64,000 nucleotides of DNA from Ignavibacteria bacterium. GTDB taxonomy: Bacteria > Bacteroidota > Ignavibacteria > Kapaibacteriales > Kapaibacteriaceae. The stretch covers positions 950,001 to 1,014,000 of the forward strand of contig JADJIQ010000005.1 of assembly GCA_016707005.1 (NCBI GenBank), given 5' to 3'. The notes beneath the pieces were generated by a model. That model was given only the letters and a program-made list of their open reading frames with translations. It did no database searches and was not told the DNA's origin. This document shows, piece by piece, positions 8,484 to 16,441 of the stretch. Each line of letters starts with the position of its first letter. The first letter of the stretch is position 1. The translations under genes were made by a program, and so were the position numbers.

Positions 8484-9918
8484 CATGCAGCGTTGCATTA
8501 TTCACGCGTTCGATCTTCACATTGATCGTATCTCCCACCATGTAGTCTGCAAGGCCGTTGTGGGGCCATACTACGGTCTTGTTGGTGTCGGTGCGACCCT
8601 TCCAGTCCGACGTGCTGCGTTTGCTCGGACCTTCTACGAGGACGGGGTGGATCTTGCCGATCTCGGTTTCGTTGATCTCATGGGCGATGGTGTTGAGGAG
8701 GGTAACGATCTCGCCGAGTCGACGTTTCTTGACGTGGTCGGGAACGTCGTCTCCCATCTTCCAAGCCTTGGTGTTCTCGCGTGGTGAGTAGGCGAACATG
8801 AACGCACCTTCATAACGAACCTGACGCATCACGTCCAGTGTGCGTTGATGATCTTCCTCTGTCTCCGTGCAGAATCCGGAGATGATGTCGGTACTCATTG
8901 CACACGTAGGCATTGCCTGCTTGATGCGTTCGATGCGCTTGAGGTAATGCTCAACGGTGTACGTGCGGTTCATGAGTTCGAGGATCCTGTCGGATCCTGA
9001 CTGAATAGGAAGATGGATGTACTTGCAGATGTTGTCGTGCTCGGCCATGGTGTCGATGAGTTTGTCACTCATGTCCTGCGGATGCGATGTAGTGTAGCGT
9101 ACACGCATGCCTGGTACGGCGCGGGCCGTTGCAGCAAGGAGATCGGCAAAGTCATATCCGGACACGTCGTCTCGGTACGAGTTCACATTCTGACCGAGCA
9201 ACGTGATCTCCTTGAAGCCGGAATCCCAAAGCCTCTTTGCCTCATCGATGATACTCTGCATACCCCGAGAACGCTCTCTGCCCCGCGTGAAGGGAACCAC
9301 GCAAAAGGTGCAGAACTTATCGCAGCCGCGGGAGATGGAAAGCCACGCGGAGATTCCCTCTGTACGCAACGGAACGATGTCTTCGTAGGTCTCAACGCGG
9401 GAGAGCTTTACGGCAATGCCTCGGTCTCCGTTCATCGCCGTTTCTACGAGCTGGGGCATGCGACGGTATTCGTCGGGGCCGACAACGATGTCGACAAGTT
9501 TTGTTTCGAGCAGACTTGACCGCAGTCTCTCAGCCATACAGCCAAGGACACCCACAACGAGATCGTTGTTGTGACGCTTGTGGTACTTGAGCTGACTCAA
9601 TCGATCGTGCACCTTGTGCTCTGCGTTGTCTCGGATGGCGCAGGTATTGATGAGCACCACGTCGGCTTCGTTGATCTCCGACGTTGCTTCATATCCATCA
9701 GCGCGCAAAACGCCCAATACGATCTCTGAATCGCTTGCATTCATCTGGCAACCGTAGGTCTCAACGTAGACCTTGATCCCATTGGAAGGGGCTGGTGGTG
9801 CGCCAGGGGCCGGGGAGGTGAGTACGGGAACATGAAGAAATGACGAATGACTAATGACTAATGACGAATGACGAATGTCACGTTTTGGGTGTGTGGAAGC
9901 ACATAGGGAGACACCCAA
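8467..9918 (-). CDS. miaB: tRNA-2-methylthio-N6-dimethylallyladenosine synthase MiaB
   Basis: Radical-SAM methylthiotransferase that adds the 2-methylthio group to i6A37 of tRNAs reading UNN codons. The N-terminal domain has the three cluster cysteines (TYGCQMN, NTCAIRDNA, LGCMAER). The radical-SAM motif GCDKFCTFC and its companion PFTRGRERSR follow, and a C-terminal TRAM domain ends in VNNATLHGVLM. The start is odd: between the first cluster Cys and the upstream in-frame stop the only standard start codon is TTG 9918, giving about 50 extra residues, part of them encoded by a heptamer repeat (9840-9874) and part by the left copy of a 90-bp direct repeat. The native start may have been displaced. 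Its stop lies within an octamer repeat. Confidence 0.95.
   Translation of the reverse strand: MGVSLCASTHPKRDIRHSSLVISHSSFLHVPVLTSPAPGAPPAPSNGIKVYVETYGCQMNASDSEIVLGVLRADGYEATSEINEADVVLINTCAIRDNAEHKVHDRLSQLKYHKRHNNDLVVGVLGCMAERLRSSLLETKLVDIVVGPDEYRRMPQLVETAMNGDRGIAVKLSRVETYEDIVPLRTEGISAWLSISRGCDKFCTFCVVPFTRGRERSRGMQSIIDEAKRLWDSGFKEITLLGQNVNSYRDDVSGYDFADLLAATARAVPGMRVRYTTSHPQDMSDKLIDTMAEHDNICKYIHLPIQSGSDRILELMNRTYTVEHYLKRIERIKQAMPTCAMSTDIISGFCTETEEDHQRTLDVMRQVRYEGAFMFAYSPRENTKAWKMGDDVPDHVKKRRLGEIVTLLNTIAHEINETEIGKIHPVLVEGPSKRSTSDWKGRTDTNKTVVWPHNGLADYMVGDTINVKIERVNNATLHGVLMC
9840..9874. repeat. Heptamer tandem repeat (ATGAC[T/G]A), five copies
   Basis: Five perfect-phase heptamers (ATGACGA, ATGACTA, ATGACTA, ATGACGA, ATGACGA) in the 5' part of the miaB frame, ending exactly where the left copy of the 90-bp direct repeat begins. 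The unit is the same as in the left arm of the array at 36015. Confidence 0.9.
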
Positions 9919-9962
9919 TTTACGGAGGACGAGATGGGAACGCCACTACAGCAGCGCTCGTA
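9873..9962. repeat. 90-bp direct repeat, left copy
   Basis: From GAATGTCACG to GCGCTCGTA this matches 13168-13257 with two mismatches (at the CACCCA/CAACTA position). It contains a ribosome site (GGAGG), an ATG at 9934 and the first codons MGTPLQQRS of the four-helix-bundle gene, then hits a stop. It is a truncated duplicate of that gene's leader and start. Confidence 0.95.
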
Positions 9963-9980
9963 AAAGAAGGAAGAAGGCAG

Positions 9981-12317
9981 CTATCTAAAGGCTACGATAG
10001 ATCCGGAAGAAATCAATATGATGCGACTCCGGACAAGTGGTGAGTCCCAAACAATCATGTAGTAGTCAGTAGGGAGTGATCTCAGTGAGTCACGAAATGC
10101 AATATGACCGCCATAAGATATAGTTCGCACGAGCTCTCCGTTCATACGATACAATGACGCAGGATATGGGGGCCACGAACCGAACTCTTGTGTGGCAGCC
10201 ATCTCGTGCGCATCAGACTCAAATGACTCTACAGTTGAAGTGGTTGTGTCAAAGACAAAGGAAAAGTGCATCCTATTGCCACCACCGATGTGTACTCTGT
10301 TCTGAATGTTGGCAATAGTTCTCCCCTCTCCTGAGAAACCAGTCTTTGGAAGAGGAACGTGCATCCACGACCGGCCCATATCGCGACTTACTAGTCGCTC
10401 GTGACCAGCGCTGTAACCAAGAAGTAGACCGTTTGATTCACGTACGTCAAGCCGATTGGGCAATTGCAATGTCGATTCAACGCCCAGTGGAGATTGTAGC
10501 GTCATCGTATCACAGATAAGAATGCCATTGACAACGTGGCAACGGAATTGATATGGTTTGTAGTCATTCGTCTCATCAATAAAACGCACCGCAAGAAACG
10601 CTGTCTCACCATCAGAGTACAATGTAGATACATTCGTAAAGTCAACATCGAGTTCGTGTCTGCCAACCCTTAGGGTAGAGTCTGAGTTTGCGACCCAATC
10701 GTCAAGAAATCTCGCAACCGGTATATTGTCTCGATACTCTGTTGTTAAAGAGCTAAACTGACGCGAGCCAGTCCGTACAATCCCGGTAGTTAGCGCGACA
10801 TCTGCCTTTGTGGGCAGGATAGTGAGTTCGCGAAATGAGAGCGACGAAAGGGGTGCGTAGAAGAGGCGATTATCCCGATTGCACACAATTGTGCTGTCTA
10901 CAATAAAGGCCTCTCCGCTCCAGTTGGTGCGGATCAGGCCAGTGTCAATAGTTGAGATCTGCCACGATGCACCATAATCGCTACTGATTGCGATATGAGC
11001 GGAGTCTCCACCGCAGATGATGTGATTGCGGTTTGCAGATTTGAAGAAGTATGTACCCGGAAGGACTGCAAGTGTATCTGACAATTCATTCGGTCTAGCA
11101 GCGATAGTCCGATAGATGATAGACCGCCTGTCAGGATGTTCGAGATTCTCATAACGATTCACTCGAGGAGAGAGCACCACCACAAGGTCGCCTTCTGCTT
11201 CGCCCCCAGCTAATCCGCTGACGGATTCTGAATACGGTTGTAGTGTGTCTTTATCTGTATCGTTGAAGAACTGAAACAGCCCGCGGATTGGAGTCACTCT
11301 CCATGTGGATTGATTGCCCTCCTGAGACAGCAACAGAGGGACGCAAGAGAATGTGCATGCAAGGACAAAAGTGCGACTCTTGACTTGTCCAACTAATGGG
11401 CAGAATGTTGCGTTGACCTCATCAGAGTCAATGTTCAGCGAATCAAATGACCTTCTGCGAAATGTACGACCGGTGTCGGAACTCTCATACACTCCAGATA
11501 CTGAAGGGAAGTAGTTGCCAGTGGCTAGAATTCTCCCATCCGACGTGAACTGCAATGAAAGCGTTCTATCATATCTGCCGTTGATATCATCTGAGTAGGG
11601 CGTTGATACCGGTAGCATAAGGCGACTGGTGGTTGACAATCCAGAGTTATGGTTGAAACTGAATACCCGGCCTGAATCCGAACCGACAACTGTATGTGTC
11701 TTCGCGATCAGCACTGATCCGTGGTTGCCTTGTTGCCCTTCAATGTAGACTGTAGACCACACTCGGTCTGAATCAGACCACACGGCCATGCTCCCCCCGT
11801 CACCAACAGCAACACATCTTCCGAAGGCATAGGAAACAGCCGCAAGTTTATGGTCCTGGGAATACTCTTTAGCCCACTCGCCTTCACCTGAAAACGAACG
11901 AGACCAGATCTCGCCACTTCGTGTAACAACAATGAGTTGTTCCTCACGGAAACAAACTGCTCGACAGGATGATGTGTCAGGAAGTCGAATGTCTTGGAAA
12001 GCACCGTTGCCTACTCGTGTGAACACAGCTCCGTGATCACCAACTACTGCAATGCTGTCACCTCGTGAAGCTACGTTGCATAGAAAGGGCTGCCCATCTA
12101 CAGAGTCCCATTGAGTACCCCCGGTGGCAAGGTCAATGAGGCCAACACGACCAAGATCGCCAACAACGACTGCTCTTCCATCATCCAATAAACATGCTCG
12201 CGTCATCCACGAAGCACCGATATCTATGGGCGTATGAATGCGAAGATTCCTGACTCGAGCCTGCTGGCCAGATGCCGTTCCGAGTGAAATTGAGAAGAAT
12301 AGTAGGACGATAAGCAT
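9981..12317 (-). CDS. Exported beta-propeller (BNR/Asp-box) protein
   Basis: A 778-aa exported protein with signal peptide MLIVLLFFSISLGTASGQQ. The body has repeated Asp-box-like motifs, S-D-x-G-x-S-W or close: SSDTGRTFRR, SSDYGASWQ, SRDMGRSWMH, typical of sialidase/Ycf48/sortilin-type propellers. The last 60 residues (SLYRMNGELVRTISYGG, then SLPTDYYMIVW and RIILIS) resemble a degenerate T9SS type A sorting domain, so surface display is likely. It starts 5 bp after the Cys-rich gene, as a two-gene unit. The region is more A/T-rich than its surroundings and lies wholly between the two 90-bp direct repeats. The ligand is unknown. Confidence 0.8.
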   Translation of the reverse strand: MLIVLLFFSISLGTASGQQARVRNLRIHTPIDIGASWMTRACLLDDGRAVVVGDLGRVGLIDLATGGTQWDSVDGQPFLCNVASRGDSIAVVGDHGAVFTRVGNGAFQDIRLPDTSSCRAVCFREEQLIVVTRSGEIWSRSFSGEGEWAKEYSQDHKLAAVSYAFGRCVAVGDGGSMAVWSDSDRVWSTVYIEGQQGNHGSVLIAKTHTVVGSDSGRVFSFNHNSGLSTTSRLMLPVSTPYSDDINGRYDRTLSLQFTSDGRILATGNYFPSVSGVYESSDTGRTFRRRSFDSLNIDSDEVNATFCPLVGQVKSRTFVLACTFSCVPLLLSQEGNQSTWRVTPIRGLFQFFNDTDKDTLQPYSESVSGLAGGEAEGDLVVVLSPRVNRYENLEHPDRRSIIYRTIAARPNELSDTLAVLPGTYFFKSANRNHIICGGDSAHIAISSDYGASWQISTIDTGLIRTNWSGEAFIVDSTIVCNRDNRLFYAPLSSLSFRELTILPTKADVALTTGIVRTGSRQFSSLTTEYRDNIPVARFLDDWVANSDSTLRVGRHELDVDFTNVSTLYSDGETAFLAVRFIDETNDYKPYQFRCHVVNGILICDTMTLQSPLGVESTLQLPNRLDVRESNGLLLGYSAGHERLVSRDMGRSWMHVPLPKTGFSGEGRTIANIQNRVHIGGGNRMHFSFVFDTTTSTVESFESDAHEMAATQEFGSWPPYPASLYRMNGELVRTISYGGHIAFRDSLRSLPTDYYMIVWDSPLVRSRIILISSGSIVAFR

Positions 12318-12322
12318 TGCCG

Positions 12323-13021
12323 TCAGTCACAGGTTGTTAAAGTGCACGGCCCAAATGGTGGACATACTCCGTACTTCCTCCATGCTCCCACAGTGTAGTT
12401 GACTGTACCGTCAGCATTCAGGCAAAAGGACATGTCGCGGAAGCAGCAAACGGTACCTACACATGATACATATCTGATCTCCGTAAAAACTCCACCAGAC
12501 TCCATATAGAGGCTGTTGTAGTACTCCCAAGAATTCAGTGGATCGTAGTCGACTTGAATCGTGGATCCGCTAGGAAACTGATAGACAATCACAGGACGCA
12601 TGCATGTTGCAAACTTCGAAGTAGTGATAGGTGTGTAATTCGGACAGGGTAGTAGATCGCCAGAAATTGCCTTGTCACGTCCAATTCGTGCCGCAACCGC
12701 ATTAGAAAGAGCATTCTTAAAAGTAATGGTTGACATGAATGCGTAAATTTGCTGAGTTGAAGCGCATCCTGGAGGTGTCGCAGTTAGTGGGGCCGCGCTC
12801 CATTCGGCCACTTCTACTTGGTTGCACCTTGTTTGGAAATACACAGTCACCTCAAAAATGCACGGCGGCGTAGCCGAGTAGGTGATGTTAAACTTCTCAA
12901 TCTTCGGAATCCACGGATCAGGGCATCCAGGAGTTGACGGCCAAATACATCCCGTTTCTTAGCCAGCCATAAACTGAATCGATAACACAAAGCATGCTGC
13001 AATCACAATAAGAACTCTCAT
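12323..13021 (-). pseudogene. Cys-rich exported protein interrupted by an in-frame TAA
   Basis: From ATG 13021 the frame encodes a signal peptide (MRVLIVIAACFVLSIQFMAG), then TAA at 12961-12959 (codon 21), then continues in the same frame as ETGCIWPSTPGCPDP and on through a Cys-rich domain to TGA at 12323. A single CAA (Gln) to TAA change would explain it. The mature part of about 210 residues has some twelve cysteines (CVGTVCCF, GVCPPFGPC, TTCD), suggesting disulphides and export. A GTG at 12850 could start a shorter cytoplasmic product but would lose the signal. Function unknown. It precedes the propeller gene by 5 bp. Confidence 0.6.
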
Positions 13022-13167
13022 ATCACAGTCTCCAAATTGATAAGTAGATGAAAAACAGCGGTTCCTTCGGAACCAATATACTGCAATACGAATAAATACC
13101 TCATAAATGCCCCCTCGCGTGTTGTCATTCGCATTTGCACACAGGTGCTAAGGTTAAATGTCTTTGT

Positions 13168-13257
13168 GAATGTCACGTTTTGGGTGTGTGGAAGCACATA
13201 GGGAGACAACTAATTTACGGAGGACGAGATGGGAACGCCACTACAGCAGCGCTCGTA
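13168..13257. repeat. 90-bp direct repeat, right copy
   Basis: The intact copy: it supplies the leader, ribosome site and first nine codons of the four-helix-bundle gene at 13229. It pairs with 9873-9962 (offset 3295 bp, two mismatches). Confidence 0.95.
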
Positions 13258-13615
13258 TGAGCTCACCTTGCGTGTAGCCAATATCTGGATGCAGGGTCAG
13301 GGGGCTGGGCACGCCCTTGATGTGCATCGAAGGCTTTTTGAGGCAGCGGCCGACCTCGGGGCATGGACGGAACGAGCTGCGGGTTCTTCCTCGCGCGACG
13401 TTTTCCGGTCGTGCTTGTATGAGGTGAACACGAACGTTCGGCTGGTGAAACTTTACATTAGGCTACTCGATGATCTGGGGTTCATTGAACCGGAGGCGGC
13501 TAGCCCCCTCCATGATCTTTCGGAGGAAGTACACCGTTTGACAATGGCTGCGCTGCGCACGGCAAGAGATACTTCGCACATAACCGAACGCAATGGTCAG
13601 GCGGTACATTCCTAG
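13229..13615 (+). CDS. Four-helix-bundle protein (S23/IVP-like)
   Basis: A 128-aa, mostly helical protein resembling the four-helix-bundle family first known from 23S rRNA intervening sequences and related to Avd. Conserved elements are SYELTLRVANIW in helix 1, VHRRLFEAAADLGAWTERAA in helix 2, SRDVFRSCLYEVNTNVRLVK in helix 3 and a C-terminal helix around HRLTMAALRTA. A strong GGAGG site lies 5 nt before ATG 13229. The next gene starts 9 nt after its stop, so the two form a unit. No reverse transcriptase or variable repeat is nearby, so it is not part of a diversity-generating retroelement here. The role is unknown. A truncated copy of its start is at 9934. Confidence 0.7.
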   Translation: MGTPLQQRSYELTLRVANIWMQGQGAGHALDVHRRLFEAAADLGAWTERAAGSSSRDVFRSCLYEVNTNVRLVKLYIRLLDDLGFIEPEAASPLHDLSEEVHRLTMAALRTARDTSHITERNGQAVHS

Positions 13616-13624
13616 CTTTGCTGC

Positions 13625-14245
13625 ATGAGCAAACTTGATGAATCAATGGAACCGCGATGGATCAGCGCGGAGGATTCTCCGTGGGGGATTCCGGTGTTCG
13701 ATTGCAGGGCCATCGCTACAACGATGGTCTCTACGGCAACTCAGTCCGACTCGGCAGAACAATTCATGGCGCTGCGTGAGTCCGACGGATCGCATGTCTT
13801 TGGGAAACGTCCGAACAATGCGGTGCAGATAGAGGTGGACGTCTCCTATCCGGCGTCCATGGCTTCGCTTCCGGACAGAGGTGTTATCTGTAGGGCGGAA
13901 ACTCTGGACGACAAGTGGGATATCGCCATTGATGATGGTGTTGTCTACTTCTCGCGGAGTTGGACGGGAGAACTCGTCTACAACTGTGATCTTGAGAAGC
14001 ACGGCGATCACTACCATGTTACATCGATCGTTCTCTCAGAGGACATCATCGATGAGAACGATGTCTATTACCACGTCCACGTAGTGAACTATCTGCTGTT
14101 CAGTCATGTGTTCGATGTGGTCTATCCACATCCGCTGCCACTTACGGAAGAACTCTCGGAGGACGACATCTTGATGTCGTCGTTTGCATCGTTCGGACGC
14201 AAGGGGTGGTTTGCGACGAAGGAAAGGTTTGGGAATAGCGAATAG
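13625..14245 (+). CDS. Unknown protein paired with the four-helix-bundle gene
   Basis: A 206-aa, acidic, soluble-looking protein with no signal peptide or membrane segment. It contains GRKGWFATKERF near the end and an acidic stretch SEDIIDENDVYYHVHVVNY; a run of beta-strand-like segments precedes that. I recognise no family. It starts 9 nt after the four-helix-bundle gene and is probably translated with it. Its last residues (GNSE) and its TAG stop are encoded by the first units of a heptamer repeat, so the natural C-terminus may have been altered by the repeat. Confidence 0.65.
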   Translation: MSKLDESMEPRWISAEDSPWGIPVFDCRAIATTMVSTATQSDSAEQFMALRESDGSHVFGKRPNNAVQIEVDVSYPASMASLPDRGVICRAETLDDKWDIAIDDGVVYFSRSWTGELVYNCDLEKHGDHYHVTSIVLSEDIIDENDVYYHVHVVNYLLFSHVFDVVYPHPLPLTEELSEDDILMSSFASFGRKGWFATKERFGNSE

Positions 14246-14336
14246 TGAATAGCGAATAGCGAACAGAGAACAGCGAACAGAGAACAGAGAACAGCGAACA
14301 GAGAACAGCGAACAGAGAACAGCGAACAGCAACCGG
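14233..14336. repeat. Heptamer tandem repeat (GAATAGC/GAACAGC)
   Basis: About fourteen heptamers of GAATAGC, GAATAGT, GAACAGC or GAACAGA. The preceding gene's stop codon is inside the first units. The same family occurs at 14905-14937 and 31561-31711. Confidence 0.95.
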
Positions 14337-14357
14337 TTGGGATGATTTGGAAGGGGC

Positions 14358-14373
14358 GTACGTAATTGCGTAC
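14358..14373. promoter_or_regulatory. Inverted repeat upstream of the toxin-antitoxin pair
   Basis: GTACG-TAATTG-CGTAC, perfect 5-bp arms, ending 27 bp before the antitoxin ATG. YefM-type antitoxins repress their own operon by binding palindromes of this kind (TGTACA-like), so this is a candidate operator. The ribosome site AGGAG follows at 14391-14395. Confidence 0.5.
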
Positions 14374-14400
14374 TATTGTGCGAAGAACACAGGAGTGGCA

Positions 14401-14643
14401 ATGAACACGCTTACTGCGAGCGAAGCTCGGGCAAATCTCTATAAGCTGATCGACGAGGCGATGGAATCCCACGAACCGATCACGATAACGGGCAAGAGGG
14501 GCAACGCTGTGTTGATCTCTGCCGATGATTGGTCGGCAATTCAGGAGACTCTCTATCTCTTGTCGGTTCCCGGGATGCGTGAGTCCATCCTTTCGGGAAG
14601 GGCGGAGCCACTTTCCAAGAGCAAGAAAGAACTAGACTGGTGA
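14401..14643 (+). CDS. yefM: Antitoxin, Phd/YefM family
   Basis: An 80-aa antitoxin. The N-terminal half matches the Phd/YefM DNA-binding fold: MNTLTASEARANLYKLIDEA, then ITGKRGNAVLISADDWSAIQ. The C-terminal part (ETLYLLSVPGMRESIL, LSKSKKELDW) is the toxin-binding tail typical of YefM. ATG 14401 is preceded by AGGAG at 5-nt spacing. The toxin's GTG overlaps its stop (GTGA). It should neutralise YoeB and repress the operon through the inverted repeat at 14358. Confidence 0.92.
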   Translation: MNTLTASEARANLYKLIDEAMESHEPITITGKRGNAVLISADDWSAIQETLYLLSVPGMRESILSGRAEPLSKSKKELDW

Positions 14644-14903
14644 AATGGAACGTAGTGTTTGCACGACAAGCCAACAAGGACGCGAAGAAGTTGTTGGCGG
14701 CCGGACTCAAACCGCGAACAGTAGAGTTGCTCGCTGTTCTGGCTCGTGACCCGTTTCAAAATCCACCACCGTATGAGAAGCTCGTTGGAGATCTCTCCGG
14801 CACGTACTCGCGTCGGATCAATATCAAACACCGGCTAGTGTATGAGGTGTTCGCGAAGAAGAAGACCGTTCGTGTGCTGCGTATGTGGACACACTACGAG
14901 TGA
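14640..14903 (+). CDS. yoeB: YoeB-family mRNA interferase toxin
   Basis: An 87-aa RelE-superfamily toxin that cleaves mRNA in the ribosome. Family motifs are DPFQNPPPYEKL (with the Glu corresponding to the YoeB catalytic Glu), GDLSGTYSRRINIKHRLVYE (Arg) and the C-terminal VLRMWTHYE (His). All three catalytic positions appear intact, so the toxin is probably active. The start is GTG 14640, overlapping the antitoxin stop; no in-frame ATG exists nearby. A heptamer repeat begins right after its stop. Confidence 0.93.
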   Translation: MKWNVVFARQANKDAKKLLAAGLKPRTVELLAVLARDPFQNPPPYEKLVGDLSGTYSRRINIKHRLVYEVFAKKKTVRVLRMWTHYE

Positions 14904-14904
14904 T

Positions 14905-14937
14905 CAGAACAGCGAACAGAGAACAGCGAACAGCGAA
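14905..14937. repeat. Heptamer tandem repeat (GAACAGC)
   Basis: Four to five heptamers (GAACAGC, GAACAGA) directly after the yoeB stop codon, same family as at 14233. Confidence 0.9.
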
Positions 14938-14946
14938 TCCACTCAA

Positions 14947-14983
14947 AGAAGGCGCTTGTAGAAGGCGCTTGTAGAAGGCGCTT
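14947..14983. repeat. 13-bp tandem repeat (AGAAGGCGCTTGT)
   Basis: Two perfect 13-bp copies and an 11-bp third copy, between yoeB and the esterase stop (convergent). The core AAGGCGCTT is nearly self-complementary. Confidence 0.9.
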
Positions 14984-14993
14984 ACCAAGCCGA

Positions 14994-15725
14994 TCAGAAC
15001 TTCGAGCCGATCACATGTGGGAGCATTGCGCGCCACGTAGGCCAGTCGTGGGTGTAGTCGTTGCCCCAGACATCAAGATCGAATGGGATGCCCTTTGCAT
15101 CGAGGATGCGCCCAAACTCTACGCTGGCATTGGGATCTTCGTAGTTGCCGCTGCCGGTGAGGATGTGAATGTGGTGCTTGGAGCGGAGGAGATTCAGCCA
15201 ATATTGATCTGTAAGGTTCGGCAGATAGTCCATTGGCGAGTTGAAGTAGCAGTCCTCGTCAAAGTAGCCCTTGGAGTATTCCTTCAGATCGTAGATGCCG
15301 CTCATGGCTATCGTGCCATCAAAGACATCGGGTCTGCGGAACAGTGAGTTGGCAGCGTGAAGAGCGCCGAGAGAAACACCGCTGGTGATGATCGGCACTT
15401 GTCCGTCACAGTCGCGGAAGATGAACGGGACCACTTCTTCAACAACGTAGTTGTTGTATTGTTGATGTCTGATCGACTTCTCGCGTCCATGCATCCGATC
15501 GTTGAGCCAACTTTCACTGTTGATGCTGTTGATCGAATAGACCTTGATCTTCCCAGCTTCGATGAAGGGGGCAATGGAGTCGATCAGATAGAATCGCTCA
15601 TACTCGAGATAGTCAGCGGCTGCACTTGGGAACATGAGGATGGCCGTGCCATAGTGACCGTAGGCACAGATCTCCATGTTCTTGTTGAGGTTCGGGCTCC
15701 ACCAGGTTGTGATATCTCTACGCAT
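14994..15725 (-). CDS. Alpha/beta-hydrolase, putative esterase (COG4947-like)
   Basis: A 243-aa cytoplasmic alpha/beta-hydrolase. The nucleophile elbow reads GVSLGA (about residue 118), and a His suited for the triad is in YTHDWPTWR near the C-terminus (about 228). Family-like features include CAYGHYGTAILMFPSA near the front and a lid region between. It resembles the esterase/polyhydroxybutyrate-depolymerase-like group. The substrate is unknown. The start ATG 15725 has nothing conserved upstream. It stands alone, convergent with yoeB. Confidence 0.85.
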   Translation of the reverse strand: MRRDITTWWSPNLNKNMEICAYGHYGTAILMFPSAAADYLEYERFYLIDSIAPFIEAGKIKVYSINSINSESWLNDRMHGREKSIRHQQYNNYVVEEVVPFIFRDCDGQVPIITSGVSLGALHAANSLFRRPDVFDGTIAMSGIYDLKEYSKGYFDEDCYFNSPMDYLPNLTDQYWLNLLRSKHHIHILTGSGNYEDPNASVEFGRILDAKGIPFDLDVWGNDYTHDWPTWRAMLPHVIGSKF

Positions 15726-15771
15726 GACAACTCCAAAAGTCTAGTTTGATCGAATGGCTCAATATAGCCCC

Positions 15772-16441
15772 TTACACAAGCTCGGGAGCAAGGGGCAGCG
15801 CGGCATCACAGAAGAAAAGAACTGAACCGTCGTGGATGATGATCTCTACGCGTTCGGCGTTGGAGCGATTACGTGCCCCCTCGCGCGTGCCATGCTGGAG
15901 CACTTCATCGTTGAGCGACCATACAAGGCCGGATGTTGAGATGCGTGCATGGGGCTGCGGTATGATGGAGAGCAGTTCTCCCATCGTTGATGAATACGCA
16001 AAACTGTCGTAGAGCGGAATGCCGAAACGTTCGCGGTCCAAGGCAACAAGATCCATCGTTCGACCAAATCGTGTAAGCACCGACCAGTTGTTGAGCGTGT
16101 GCTCAAGATCGCCACCGTGGATCCCAACAACTAAGAGTCTGTTCCACATCATTGTCTGGGCAAAACGCAGTGCCTTTTCGAAGTCGTTCGTTTCTTGATC
16201 GGGGTCAACGATCAGTTCGGATGAATCTCGCAATGCTGTAAGGACCTCGTCTTCAATGGAATCAAGATCTCCAACAATGAACTCCGGGACGATACCGGCA
16301 TGATAGAGAGATCTGCGCAGCACCATCAGCAGCGATGAGGGGGCGATCCATCACCAATTCAAAGACATCAACCGTGGGAATACTGCCGTTGAGACAGATC
16401 ACAGCGTCGAACGGGGTGGATGTGCGTTTCAATTCATTCAC
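15772..16441 (-). CDS. Thiamine pyrophosphokinase, split by a +1 frameshift
   Basis: Makes thiamine diphosphate from thiamine and ATP. The N-terminal part starts at GTG 16441 (VNELKRTSTPFDAVICLNGS) and runs to LIAADGAA, then the frame breaks near 16315; the continuation in the next frame is RSLYHAGIVPEFIVGDLDSI, DQETNDFEKALRFAQ and GIHGGDLEHTLNN. Skipping one base joins the two perfectly as the family expects (ADG.A..L...GI.P..IVGDLDS). An ATG at 16326 would give a 184-aa protein lacking the first nucleotide-binding strand. The GTG overlaps the stop of the binding-protein gene (GTGA). It could be a real null allele, a programmed shift or a base-calling error. Confidence 0.85.

Noticed and set aside
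13018..13209. Short minus-strand frame of 63 codons upstream of the Cys-rich gene
   Set aside because: It lacks a plausible ribosome site and any recognisable domain; it overlaps the leader and direct repeat and is probably chance.
13229..13615. Diversity-generating retroelement accessory protein (Avd)
   Set aside because: The bundle fold fits, but there is no reverse transcriptase, template repeat or variable repeat in the window.
14358..14373. Transposon end or attachment site
   Set aside because: The short dyad is in the usual place for a toxin-antitoxin operator, and there is no matching copy elsewhere.
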